Assembly (NCBI RefSeq): GCF_009184635.1
Contig: NZ_WELI01000003.1
Coordinates: 372,001 to 436,000 of the forward strand
Source of the DNA: Rudanella paleaurantiibacter
GTDB taxonomy: Bacteria > Bacteroidota > Bacteroidia > Cytophagales > Spirosomataceae
DNA: 64,000 nt
Direction of reading: 5' to 3'
Position 1 is the stretch's first letter; each line of letters starts with the position of its first letter. Both the position numbers and the translations under genes were made by a program. This document shows positions 1 to 9,600 of the stretch, piece by piece. The notes under the pieces were generated by a model that was given only the letters and a program-made list of their open reading frames with translations, had not been told where the DNA came from and made no database searches.

Positions 1-1
1 A

Positions 2-1939
2 GGGGCCGACGACCTGCTGTTCTGCGAAAACGAAACCAATACCGAACGTCTCTACGGCCGCCCTAACTCGACGGCTTTTCCGAAAGACGGAATCAATAAC
101 TACGTTGTTGGCGGTCAGGCCGACGCCATCAATCCGAACAAGATCGGGACGAAAGCCTCGGCTCAGTACACCCGCACGGTAGCCCCCGGCGAGTCGCTGA
201 CGGTGCGGCTGCGATTCAGCGACAATACCCACCTGAGTCAGCCTTTTGCCGATTTCGATCAGGTATTCGAAGTCCGTCAGGATGAGGCCGATGCCTTCTT
301 CGACCACCTCCAACAAAACGTTGACACCCCCGAACTACTGAACATTCAGCGGCAGGCCTATGCGGGCATGCTCTGGAACAAGCAGTTCTACTATTATAAC
401 GTTGACGAGTGGCTTAAAGGCGACCCAAAAATGCCGGTGCCGTTTCAGGGGCGGGTATATGCCCGCAATGAGACCTGGCGGCACATGTACACGGCCAATA
501 TTCTGAGTATGCCCGATAAGTGGGAATACCCGTGGTTTGCGGCTTGGGACCTGGCGTTTCATACGCTTACCCTCGCCCGGCTCGACCCCCACTTTGCCAA
601 GCGGCAACTGGCCGTTATCCTGCGGGAGTACTACATGCACCCCAACGGGCAGATCCCCGCTTACGAGTGGAACTTCTCGGACGTAAACCCACCCGTACAC
701 GCTTGGGCCACCTGGAAAGTGTACGAGATTGACCGGCAGATGAACGGCGTGGGCGACGTTGACTTTCTGGAGCGGGTGTTTCATAAGCTACTGCTCAACT
801 TTACGTGGTGGGTAAACCGGAAAGATGTAGCAGGCAACAATATTTTTGGCGGGGGCTTCCTCGGCCTCGACAACATCGGGGTCTTCGACCGGTCGCAACC
901 GCTGCCAATGGGTGGGCGCATTGAGCAGGCCGATGGTACCGGCTGGATGGCCATGTACACCCTCAACATGCTTCGGATTTCGTGCGAAATAGCCCTAACC
1001 CGGCCATCGTATCAGGACATGGCGAGCAAGTTCTTCGAGCATTTTCTGCACATCGCAGCCGCCATGAATAACCTCGGCAAGGAGCACATCAGCCTGTGGG
1101 ACGAGGTGGATCAGTTCTATTACGACGTACTGCACACCCCCGATAACAACGCCCGGCTGCTCAAAATCCGGTCGATGGTGGGTCTTATCCCTCTGTTTGC
1201 GGTGGAGGTTCTTGATGAAGACCTCCTGAACAAACTCCCGGACTTTAAGCGCCGGGTGGAGTGGGTGCTCAAAAACCGGCCCGACCTGGCCTCGCTCGTA
1301 TCGCGGTGGCACGAGCCGGGTAAAGGCGAAACGCACCTACTGTCGCTGCTCCGGGGGCACCGCATGAAAATGCTGCTGAAACGGATGTTCGATGAGACCG
1401 AGTTTCTGTCGGATTACGGTATCCGGGCCCTGTCGAAATACCACGAGCAGCACCCGTACCAGTTTGTGCTCAACGGCGAGATGTTCCAGGTTAAGTACGT
1501 TCCGGCCGAGTCAGAAGCAAGCATTTTCGGCGGTAACTCCAACTGGCGCGGGCCGGTCTGGTTCCCGGTCAACTTCCTGCTGATCGACTCGCTCCTGAAG
1601 TTTTACCAGTATTACGGCGACGATTTCGAGATTGAATATCCCACCCATTCGGGGCAGGTGATGAGCATCAAAGAAGCCGCCGTTCAGGTGGCGGAGCGGC
1701 TCATCAATATTTTCCGGCGCGACGAAAAAACGGGGCTTATTCCGGCATTCGGCAACGAAGAGAAATTCCAGAAAGACCCTTATTTCCGCGACCTGTACCT
1801 GTTTTTCGAGTACTTCCACGGGGATGTGGGGGCGGGTCTTGGGGCGGCTCACCAAACCGGCTGGACAGGTCTCGTGGCCGACCTGATCGAGTACCGATAC
1901 CTGTACCAGACCGAAACCGCTAATCTGGCGGTGAAGTAG
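2..1939 (+). CDS. Glucosidase-like (alpha,alpha)6-barrel glycoside hydrolase, 5' end outside window
   Basis: The reading frame is open from base 2, so the start lies upstream and about 645 codons are seen. The visible part resembles the C-terminal catalytic region of bacterial proteins annotated as glucosidase and related to GH63 and mannosylglycerate-hydrolase-type barrels. Aromatic and acidic motifs such as YPWFAAWDLAFH (near 530-565) and the NWRGPVWFPVNF stretch (about 1540-1575) fit the substrate pocket of such (alpha,alpha)6 barrels. The likely role is hydrolysis of alpha-glucosides or mannosyl compounds. The exact substrate cannot be told. An internal GTG at 203 is only a codon within the frame, because coding continues unbroken upstream. 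A palindromic repeat element follows 8 bases after the stop. Confidence 0.85.
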   Translation, partial: GADDLLFCENETNTERLYGRPNSTAFPKDGINNYVVGGQADAINPNKIGTKASAQYTRTVAPGESLTVRLRFSDNTHLSQPFADFDQVFEVRQDEADAFFDHLQQNVDTPELLNIQRQAYAGMLWNKQFYYYNVDEWLKGDPKMPVPFQGRVYARNETWRHMYTANILSMPDKWEYPWFAAWDLAFHTLTLARLDPHFAKRQLAVILREYYMHPNGQIPAYEWNFSDVNPPVHAWATWKVYEIDRQMNGVGDVDFLERVFHKLLLNFTWWVNRKDVAGNNIFGGGFLGLDNIGVFDRSQPLPMGGRIEQADGTGWMAMYTLNMLRISCEIALTRPSYQDMASKFFEHFLHIAAAMNNLGKEHISLWDEVDQFYYDVLHTPDNNARLLKIRSMVGLIPLFAVEVLDEDLLNKLPDFKRRVEWVLKNRPDLASLVSRWHEPGKGETHLLSLLRGHRMKMLLKRMFDETEFLSDYGIRALSKYHEQHPYQFVLNGEMFQVKYVPAESEASIFGGNSNWRGPVWFPVNFLLIDSLLKFYQYYGDDFEIEYPTHSGQVMSIKEAAVQVAERLINIFRRDEKTGLIPAFGNEEKFQKDPYFRDLYLFFEYFHGDVGAGLGAAHQTGWTGLVADLIEYRYLYQTETANLAVK

Positions 1940-1947
1940 GTTACACA

Positions 1948-2194
1948 ACATGAGTCATCCCGGATTTTAGGTTAGGAGAATTTTCTTACCCGAACGCCCC
2001 GTTAGGGGCCCAATATTGGTAGAAAAGACGTCTTATCGGAACACCAGAGCCCCGAAGGGGCGTAACTTGTTTAAGGTTACGCCCCTTCGGGGCTCTGGTA
2101 CTGGGTCCATATTCCGGTTGGCTACCGATGTTCGGCCCCTAACGGGGCATTGAACCAAAAACACCAAGACCTTAAAATCCGGGATAACTCATGT
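1948..2194. repeat. Nested palindromic (MITE/REP-like) element
   Basis: Three nested inverted repeats fill almost the whole gap between two genes. The outer arms (1948-1972 and 2169-2194) match over about 25 bases with one indel and one mismatch. The middle arms carry GCCCCGTTAGGGGC (about 1996-2009) and GCCCCTAACGGGGC (about 2134-2148). The centre is a perfect 24-base inverted repeat (2043-2066 and 2076-2099) with a 9-base loop, and each arm itself contains the palindrome GCCCCGAAGGGGC. There is no coding capacity. It could be a non-autonomous mobile element, a REP-type repeat or a strong bidirectional transcription stop. Confidence 0.8.
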
Positions 2195-2229
2195 TTTTGT
2201 GAATGATGGAAAATTACTGGCGCACAGGG

Positions 2230-2877
2230 CTACAGCTTCAAATACCGCTCCACAGCCGCACAATCGGTCAGGTCGAGCCGCCCGTTACGAACCTGATTGA
2301 TGATTACGTGCGTGGGCGCAATTAGAATAATCTTCACATCGGCCTTGTACGTGGTCAGAATCGTCGACCCCTCATTGATCGTCGTCAGTTTGGCCGTTAC
2401 CTGCACCCGGTCGGGAAAGTTCCGGGCCGAGGTTTCGACGACGCTCGGCGGATCGGTGGGTATAGCGCTGAGGTACATCGATTGAATACTGGTGAGTGTC
2501 CAGGCATTGAGGCCGTCGCGCAGGTACACGAGTACCACCCCTTTATCAGCCACTTCGGCATACTTCTCTGGCGTAAACTGCCGGAAGCCCCTGGATGTGT
2601 ACATTTTAGTTATGGAGCTATACTCGGGCGTTCCCAACGGCCGAAACACTTCGTTGGGGTAGATATAACTCCAGGCATTTGCCGTGCCCGGTTCGCCAGG
2701 CTGCCCCGGTGCTCCCGGCTGACCGGGCGATCCCGGATCACCCTTGGGGCCTTGTGCGCCGGCATCCCCTTTAGGGCCCTGTGCCCCTGTGTCTCCCTTG
2801 GGCCCCGGAACCGGATCGGTCTGGCAAGCAGCCAGGGCGAACAGGCCAGATAGCAGGACAATTGTCACGCATTTCAT
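2230..2877 (-). CDS. Collagen-like repeat lipoprotein
   Basis: The ATG at 2877 is preferred over an upstream in-frame ATG at 2955 because it begins a classical lipoprotein signal: a short hydrophobic run ending in the lipobox LFALAAC. After the lipid-carrying Cys comes a Gly-X-Y collagen-like stretch of about 14 triplets ([18 protein letters not shown] and similar), then a C-terminal domain of about 145 residues that I do not recognise. Collagen-like triplets form rigid stalks in bacterial surface proteins, so this protein probably holds its C-terminal domain away from the outer membrane. It stands alone, separated from the upstream gene by the palindromic element. Confidence 0.85.
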   Translation of the reverse strand: MKCVTIVLLSGLFALAACQTDPVPGPKGDTGAQGPKGDAGAQGPKGDPGSPGQPGAPGQPGEPGTANAWSYIYPNEVFRPLGTPEYSSITKMYTSRGFRQFTPEKYAEVADKGVVLVYLRDGLNAWTLTSIQSMYLSAIPTDPPSVVETSARNFPDRVQVTAKLTTINEGSTILTTYKADVKIILIAPTHVIINQVRNGRLDLTDCAAVERYLKL

Positions 2878-3248
2878 GTCTTTGTCGTTTACAAAAAGTG
2901 AATGTTTGTAGTGTATGGATAGAGGAAGGCCGAGGCCGACCGTATCGTAACCCAAAGTTGAGATTGATCCAACGGCTGTAGAAGCCCAAAAGGTATCGGT
3001 TGTCAGTTTGGGCGACTGAATTGTGGATGCCCCTTACTGATTGGGGGCAACTAAAAATACCCACCGGCAAACAGTATCTTCTTGACAAAGACTAGGGGAA
3101 TAGTGTAAGTTGCACTGCTAGTTTGGTAACGTGCCCATCCGTTATTCGACTCTCCCCTATCCACTCCGCTTTTGTACGCATGCCTTTCTGGTAATCTGGA
3201 TTTGTGAACCAGATTAACTGCATCGTCAACCCTTTGCACTGTACCGTA
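2878..3248. other. Intergenic region, no gene seen
   Basis: About 370 bases between the divergent collagen-like lipoprotein and the HExxH protein. It is comparatively A+T-rich and must hold both promoters, but I found no clear TAnnTTTG box. No convincing ORF, RNA gene or repeat was seen. Confidence 0.4.
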
Positions 3249-3758
3249 ATGTCTGTTCAGTATATCGAACCAATTTGCCATTTCCTGGATCAGATTGGCA
3301 TACAAACCCGATACGAAACCTTGCAAGGCCCCACGTTTTTGCCGGGGTTACTCATTCAGAATGGTACCATCCTGATTGACCAGGAAAAGCTTCTCTACCC
3401 CGGTGATGTTTTGCACGAAGCAGGGCACATTGCCGTCTGTACACCCGAAGACCGGCCTCATTTAGGGGGTAATATTACCGATAATCACCCCGACAAGGCG
3501 GGCGACGAAATGGCCGTATTGCTCTGGAGCTATGCAGCCGCTCTGCACCTGAACTTACCGCCCGACATCGTCTTTCACCCAAATGGGTACAATGGCAACA
3601 GCCAATGGCTGATCGACCATTTTACAACGGGACAATACATTGGTTTGCCGCTCCTGGTCTGGATGGGATTGGCCCATAACCCTGACCCTAACCGGCCCGA
3701 AGTCGGGTTTCCGAATATGCTGCACTGGCTGAGGCCTCAGAAGCACGGAGGCACGTAG
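3249..3758 (+). CDS. HExxH-containing protein, possible zinc metallopeptidase-like
   Basis: A 169-residue soluble protein without a signal peptide. The start at 3249 (MSVQYIEP) is chosen over the in-frame ATG at 3204, but either is possible. Residues 56-60 read HEAGH, the metallopeptidase zinc signature, preceded by a short hydrophobic stretch with a Pro-Gly-Asp turn. A third zinc ligand could be a later Glu or His (GDEMAV or the DHF region), but this is not established. The family appears as hypothetical protein in many bacteria and its substrate is unknown to me. It lies alone between unrelated genes on the same strand. Peptidase activity is inference. Confidence 0.7.
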   Translation: MSVQYIEPICHFLDQIGIQTRYETLQGPTFLPGLLIQNGTILIDQEKLLYPGDVLHEAGHIAVCTPEDRPHLGGNITDNHPDKAGDEMAVLLWSYAAALHLNLPPDIVFHPNGYNGNSQWLIDHFTTGQYIGLPLLVWMGLAHNPDPNRPEVGFPNMLHWLRPQKHGGT

Positions 3759-3933
3759 AAACAAGTCACCTGTTTTTGAAAAATCTTTAGCCGTACATCC
3801 ACTAAAGTTGTACATATATCATATAATCATCAATTTTACTGGCCTATACGCTGGTTGGCGCCTGTGGTCATTTAGCTTCCACTCAACAAACAGTTTATCG
3901 TCATTTCCTTCTCACCTTAAGCCGCTCATTTAC

Positions 3934-4446
3934 ATGCAAAGACGTCTATTTCTTCGTCAACTTTCGGCCGGGTTTGCTATCCCGTTACTCCCTCTTTCCT
4001 CTGTACTGGCATCCTCGGTCACCAGTAGTGCTCAATCAGCACTGACTTCAGAATCAACCCGAAATGCCGCGACCCAGATTCGGAACGGTCAGCTCGGAAC
4101 GGTACAAAGTATCCAGATCATCCACGGGTACAATCCAGCTTACACGCCCCCTCAGGCTCTTCGGCAAATTGCCGCTCAGCAACTCGAACTTACGGGCCAA
4201 CTTCTTGGGCATGGTCAACCGATAGCAAATTCGGCGGCTTTTTTCGATGCTACGCCATCCAGTGCATTTGGCACGTACTCGGGTAAGCTAATGGTGTCGG
4301 ATATCCAATTGACGTGGCAGGCCCTCGCCCGTCTGAACGCCGTCGATGATAAAGTGACCAGTACGCTACTGATTGCCGGCAGCAAGGCCCAACTTAGCCT
4401 TGACCTCAAGACGCACGCGTTTACGATTGCTCGCTATACGTACTGA
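3934..4446 (+). CDS. Exported protein with Tat-like signal, possibly remnant of a Gfo/Idh/MocA-type oxidoreductase
   Basis: The ATG at 3934 gives a twin-arginine-like leader (QRRLFLRQL, then a hydrophobic run to about residue 27), so the protein is probably exported, perhaps folded. The mature part (about 140 residues) has an alternating pattern around IRNGQLGTVQSIQI that recalls the C-terminal sheet of Gfo/Idh/MocA oxidoreductases. No Rossmann nucleotide-binding motif is present. It may therefore be a shortened remnant or a new small domain. The resemblance is weak and based on reading only. A palindromic repeat follows the stop codon. Confidence 0.55.
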   Translation: MQRRLFLRQLSAGFAIPLLPLSSVLASSVTSSAQSALTSESTRNAATQIRNGQLGTVQSIQIIHGYNPAYTPPQALRQIAAQQLELTGQLLGHGQPIANSAAFFDATPSSAFGTYSGKLMVSDIQLTWQALARLNAVDDKVTSTLLIAGSKAQLSLDLKTHAFTIARYTY

Positions 4447-4593
4447 GTCAAAAAGCAAATGTATACTGTTCAGTACCGGACATTCGGACTTCAGACATTA
4501 GACGTTAGACTTACTACCATTCTGTAGGGAGGTCTAACGGCCAACATCTAATGTCCAGTACTGCGTATTCATTATACATTCACTTAGTCAGTC
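4442..4593. repeat. Nested imperfect inverted repeat element
   Basis: Complementary segments are arranged symmetrically: ACTGAGTCA with TTAGTCAGT, AATGTATA with TATACATT, CAGTACCGGACAT with ATGTCCAGTACTG, and CATTAGACGTTAGAC with GTCTAACGG...ATCTAATG. The fold would cover about 150 bases, with its apex near 4517-4528. It differs in sequence from the element at 1948-2194. Its left edge overlaps the last codons of the preceding gene. Confidence 0.65.
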
Positions 4594-4665
4594 TCCAGCT
4601 ATCCAGCAGACTGAGTCAACCGTAGCCTAAGCCTGTTTCTATTTGCTTTCCTTTTTTTCGTTTTT

Positions 4666-5298
4666 ATGGTTATTGACCCCGAAGTAGCCTCGAAGCCAGT
4701 ACCTGCTGTGGCCGATACGCACGCCAAACGCCTGACGTGGTGGCTTGGCCTGACGCCCGCATGGCGGTCGGCATTCCAGACGGCCGTCCTGCAACATTCA
4801 GCTCACCCCATGGCCGAAGAATTAGAATACCTCTGGCAAATTCCGGCCATCCGGTTCACCGGCCCACGGGCTCCTTACCCAAATATGCCGTTTGAACTAA
4901 CCGATTGTTCAGGTCTGCAGGGTATGAGTAATCTGGAAATTGTGGTGCTCACCCACCATCAGTTAGGGTCTGTTACCGAACTGGCCACATTACTCAAACT
5001 GCGGAGCCTGTTTGTTAACAACAACTCGATCAGGAGCCTAACCGGCATCGAATCCCTCAAGAAACTGGAGCAACTGTATGCACAGTTTAACCAGATTGAT
5101 TCATTGGCTCCTGTTCGGGAGCTAACCAGCCTGCGGGAAATCTACATCAACTTCAACCCCCTGAAAACCCTTGATGGTATCACAGCAAAGCACGCCCGTA
5201 ATCTGAAAGGGTTCTTTTGTTTACCGAACGACGATCTGCCCGACCGCGAAGTGATGCGTGTAGAACAACGCCTTGGCATTCGGTGCCGGGCCGCTTAA
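4666..5298 (+). CDS. Leucine-rich repeat protein
   Basis: A 210-residue protein with no signal peptide. From about residue 75 to 185 it carries roughly five leucine-rich repeats of the internalin-like 22-residue type (LEIVVLTHHQLGSVTELATL, LRSLFVNNNSIRSLTGIESL, LEQLYAQFNQIDSLAPVREL, and so on). The N-terminal 70 residues look helical. Such repeats form a curved surface for protein binding, and no catalytic domain is present. It precedes the tail-collar genes by about 30 bases, so it may share their transcript. Its partner is unknown. Confidence 0.85.
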   Translation: MVIDPEVASKPVPAVADTHAKRLTWWLGLTPAWRSAFQTAVLQHSAHPMAEELEYLWQIPAIRFTGPRAPYPNMPFELTDCSGLQGMSNLEIVVLTHHQLGSVTELATLLKLRSLFVNNNSIRSLTGIESLKKLEQLYAQFNQIDSLAPVRELTSLREIYINFNPLKTLDGITAKHARNLKGFFCLPNDDLPDREVMRVEQRLGIRCRAA

Positions 5299-5330
5299 AT
5301 CATTAGTGTACATCCAAACCGTATTAATTT

Positions 5331-5852
5331 ATGGAACCTTACCTCGCCCAAATCATCATGTTCGCGGGCAACTTCGCCCCTCGAGGCTGGGCGTTCTGCC
5401 AGGGGCAGATTTTGGCGATTACCCAAAACACGGCCCTCTTCTCGCTTATCGGAACCACCTATGGGGGAAATGGTCAAACAACCTTTGGCTTACCTGATCT
5501 ACGCGGCCGCGCTCCAATTGGTGTTGGTCAAGGCCCAGGCTTACCTAATATTAATTGGGGGGGACAAGGGGGAGCTCCGACGCATACCCTGATTAGTACT
5601 GAAATGCCAGCGCATAATCATTCATTGAATGCATCGTCTCAAGCAGGTAATACTGCAGCACCCGCTAATGCTTTCCTGGCCGCCACGGGCTCACTCGATC
5701 CCGAGTACAGAAGCACACTAGATTCAGCCGTACCATTAGGCACAAATTCAATGTCGGTTGTTGGCGGCTCGCAGCCCCACAACAATATGCAGCCTTATCT
5801 GGGAATGAACTTCATCATCTGTACCACAGGAATCTATCCGTCAAGGAATTAG
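5331..5852 (+). CDS. Phage tail-collar domain protein (microcystin-dependent-protein family), copy 1
   Basis: A 173-residue protein. The N-terminus (AQIIMFAGNFAPRGWAFCQG) and the middle (YGGNGQTTFGLPDLRGR) are the hallmark of the tail-collar domain, found at phage tail fibres and in stand-alone bacterial proteins annotated MdpB or microcystin-dependent protein. The C-terminal half is rich in Asn, Ala and Ser. It has no signal peptide. It is paralogous to the next gene, with which it shares an almost identical stretch from 5580 to about 5800. No other phage genes are nearby, so a prophage is unlikely. Stand-alone copies often sit next to large surface proteins, as here. Confidence 0.9.
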   Translation: MEPYLAQIIMFAGNFAPRGWAFCQGQILAITQNTALFSLIGTTYGGNGQTTFGLPDLRGRAPIGVGQGPGLPNINWGGQGGAPTHTLISTEMPAHNHSLNASSQAGNTAAPANAFLAATGSLDPEYRSTLDSAVPLGTNSMSVVGGSQPHNNMQPYLGMNFIICTTGIYPSRN

Positions 5853-6032
5853 GCCTGATCGTGTTTGTGTGTTAGCCTGTATCAGGGGCTATCAATTTCA
5901 GGACAAGACCCCTACGAAATTGCCCCATTTGGTACTTGCTTACTCACTATTTACCTGATTACCAATTGACCACCTCAAGCAGTTCACGGGCTGCTTTACA
6001 GTTTACAACTAATTCAAAATCTCTTTTTACAC

Positions 6033-6554
6033 ATGGAAGGATACATAGCTCAAATCATCATGTTCGCGGGCAACTTCGCTCCTCGAAGCTGGGCGTTCTG
6101 TAATGGGCAGATTCTATCGATTGCCCAAAATACAGCCCTCTTCTCGCTTTTGGGTACCACCTATGGGGGAAATGGCCAGACCACCTTTGCTCTCCCAGAT
6201 TTACGTGGCCGAGTGCCGGTTGGTACTGGTCAAGGGCCTGGTTTACCCGCAGTCAATTTAGGCCAAATGGCTGGTACTCCAACGCATACCCTGATTAGTA
6301 CTGAAATGCCAGCGCATAATCATTCATTGAATGCGTCGTCTCAAACAGGTAATACTGCAGCACCCGCCAATGCTTTCCTGGCCGCCACGGGCTCACTCGA
6401 TCCCGAGTACAGAAGCACACTGGATTCAGCCGTACCATTAGGCACAAATTCAATGTCGGTTGTTGGCGGCTCGCAGCCCCACAACAATATGCAGCCCTAT
6501 CTGGGCATCAACTTTATCATCTGCATGGAGGGCATTTTTCCAGCGCGTAATTAA
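6033..6554 (+). CDS. Phage tail-collar domain protein, copy 2
   Basis: Same length as copy 1 (173 residues) and aligned codon for codon at an offset of 702 bases. The N-terminal half differs at many synonymous and some amino-acid positions, while bases 6282 to about 6500 are nearly identical to copy 1. That pattern suggests gene conversion rather than simple recent duplication. The same family motifs are present (AQIIMFAGNFAPRSWAFCNG, LPDLRGRVPVG). The gap to copy 1 is 180 bases with no feature recognised. The adhesin gene starts 126 bases downstream. Confidence 0.9.
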   Translation: MEGYIAQIIMFAGNFAPRSWAFCNGQILSIAQNTALFSLLGTTYGGNGQTTFALPDLRGRVPVGTGQGPGLPAVNLGQMAGTPTHTLISTEMPAHNHSLNASSQTGNTAAPANAFLAATGSLDPEYRSTLDSAVPLGTNSMSVVGGSQPHNNMQPYLGINFIICMEGIFPARN

Positions 6555-6680
6555 GTCGTACGGCGAAGTATGCTGGTGGTCTCTCATGACGGGCAATTTT
6601 GCCGTAAAACGCAATTAACACCAGCTTACTTCCTACCCTTGTTACTCAACCTTTCTTTGAACCTTAGCTTTAACTCAATC

Positions 6681-9600
6681 ATGCGACTTTCTCTACCACA
6701 TCGGCCAGAAGCTCTGCGCCTACGCGTGCAACTTCACTCGCTAAAGTTGTTTTTTCTGGTGGTCGTGCTGCTGGCGAGCTTCGGGCAGGCTGTTCGTGCC
6801 CAAAGCCCACCCAGTTCGGTTACTGTATCGGGGGCTTGTCTTGCGCAAGCCGTTACATTAAATCTCAGCACAACCAATTTCGAGGGATCAAACCGGCCGT
6901 CCTATACAGCCACGAGTAGTGTCATTCTCAACGGGCAAACGTACGCAGGCGTTGAAATCAGTTTATCCTACCTGACCTCGGCGTCCGTCTGGGTCCTTAG
7001 TTTCGACGGTCAACCCTACCTGTCAAACACCTCAACGGGCAGCTTGCCTCCCACTACCGGCTGGTTAGCCGAAACATCAGGTGTAGTAGGACCCTGCACG
7101 GGCAATACGCCGTTGGTGGTACAACTACCAGCTACCCTGGCTACCGTGACTACCACCGCTCCAAGCGAAATACGACCCAACCGGGCCACTCTCGGCGGTA
7201 ATGTCACCAACGATGGCGGAGGTGCTATTACAGAGCGCGGAGTCGTTTACGTAGCTGGCACCGGTACGCCCACTACTGCCAACACGAAAGTAACAGGTGG
7301 AACTGGCACGGGCGCATTCTCAGTAACAGCCACCGGACTATCGGCCAATACCCTTTATACGGTACGCGCTTATGCTATTAATAGTGCTGGTCCAAGCTAC
7401 GGGTCATCGCTGACTTTCACAACGCCGGTAGCTTTGGCAGCTACCATTATTCAAACTACAAATGTCAGCTGTAACGGAGGGGCAAATGGATCTTTGGTGG
7501 CTTCAGTCAGTGGCGGAGTTGGCCCTTTCACATATAACTGGACACCCGGTAGCCCATCCGGCGACGGCACTACCACCATTACCGGCTTAGCCGCAGGCAG
7601 TTATACTATCACTGTGACCGACGGTCAGGGCACAACTGCTACAGCTGTAGGTACTGTCACGCAACCGCCTACGCTAGTCATCAATACCTTTTCGCAAACC
7701 AATGTTAGCTGCAACGGTGGCAGCAATGGCTCAGCTTCAGTAACGCCCTCAGGGGGCGTGGGTGGGTACACCTACAGTTGGGCTCCCTCGGGTGGCACAA
7801 ATGCTGCCGCTACGGGCCTTGCGGCAGGGAGCTACACTGTGACCGTTACCGATGCCAACGCGTGTACAACCACGCGCAGCTTCAACATCACGCAACCACC
7901 CGTACTGGCTATTAGCAATTTCTCCCAAACTAACGTCAGCTGCAATGGTAGCAATACCGGCACAGCTACGGTAACACCTTCAGGGGGTGCGGGCGGTTAC
8001 ACCTACAGCTGGGCTCCCTCGGGTGGCACAAATGCTACCGCTACGGGTCTGGTAGCCGGAACGTACACTGTAACGGTAACCGATGCCAACGCGTGTACAA
8101 CCACCCGAAGCTTTACCATTACGCAACCACCCGCACTGGCTGTCAGCAACTTCTCGCAAACTAACGTTAGCTGTAATGGCGGGTCAAACGGATCAGCTTC
8201 GGTAACACCTTCAGGGGGTGCGGGCGGTTACACCTACAGTTGGGCTCCTTCGGGCGGCACAAATGCTACCGCTACGGGTCTGGTAGCCGGAACGTACACT
8301 GTAACAATAACCGATGCCAACGCGTGTACAACCACCCGGAGTTTCACCATCACGCAACCCCCTGTGCTGGCATCAAGTGGCAACCAGACCAATGTTAGCT
8401 GCAACGGCGGCAGTAATGGATCAGCTACGGTAACGCCCTCAGGGGGCGCGGGCGGTTACACCTACAGCTGGGCACCATCGGGTGGCACAAATGCTACCGC
8501 TACGGGTCTGGTAGCCGGAACGTACACTGTAACGGTAACCGATGCCAACGCGTGTACAACCACGCGCAGCTTCACTATTACGCAACCGCCTACGCTAGTC
8601 ATCAATACCTATTCGCAAACCAACGTTAGCTGCAATGGTGGCGCTACGGGATCAGCTACGGTAACGCCTTCAGGGGGCACAGGTAGTTACACCTACAGTT
8701 GGGCACCATCGGGCGGTAATGGCGCAACCGCTACAGGCCTTGCGGCAGGTAGCTATACCGTGACCGTGACCGATGCCAACGGTTGTGTGGCTACGCGCAG
8801 CTTTACCATTACGCAACCACCTGCACTGACCGTAACAACCAGCCAAACCAATGTCAACTGCAATGGTGGTAATACAGGAGTAGCTTCAGTATCGGTATCA
8901 GGGGGCGCGGGCGGTTACACCTACAGTTGGGCACCTTCGGGTGGTAATGGCGCAACCGCTACAGGCCTCGCGGCAGGTAGCTATACCGTGACCATTACCG
9001 ATGCCAACGCCTGTGTTGCCACACAGACGTTTACCATTACCCAGCAGGCCGCTATTAGCATCACACCCAGCCAAACCAATGTTACCTGTAACGGCTTGAC
9101 CAATGGTACGGCGGCCGTATCGGTATCAGGTAACTCAGGCCCATACACCTACAGTTGGGCACCTTCGGGTGGTAATGGCGCAACCGCTACGGGCCTTGCG
9201 GCAGGTAGCTACACCGTGACCGTTACCGATGCCAACGGTTGTGTGGCTACGCAAACCTTCACCATTACCCAGCCCAACGCGCTGGTATTAGGCGGTAACC
9301 AGACCAATGTGAGCTGTAATGGCGGGGCCACGGGCTCGGCTACCGTGTCAGCATCAGGCAATCCGGGGCCTTATACCTATATGTGGGCACCATCAGGCGG
9401 CTCTGCTCCAACCGCTTCGGGCCTGACCGCCGGTATTTACAGCGTGACGGTTATCAGCGGCAATGGCTGCACGGCCACCCGGAGTTTCACCATCACGCAG
9501 CCCCCGCTATTGGCAGCCACTACGAGCCAGACAGACGTTAGTTGCAATGGCGGGTCAACCGGGTCAGCCTCGGTAACGCCTTCAGGGGGTGTGGGTGGTT

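Noticed and set aside
5331-6554. Prophage because of tail-collar genes
   Set aside because: No integrase, capsid, terminase or other tail genes nearby; stand-alone members of this family are common in bacteria.
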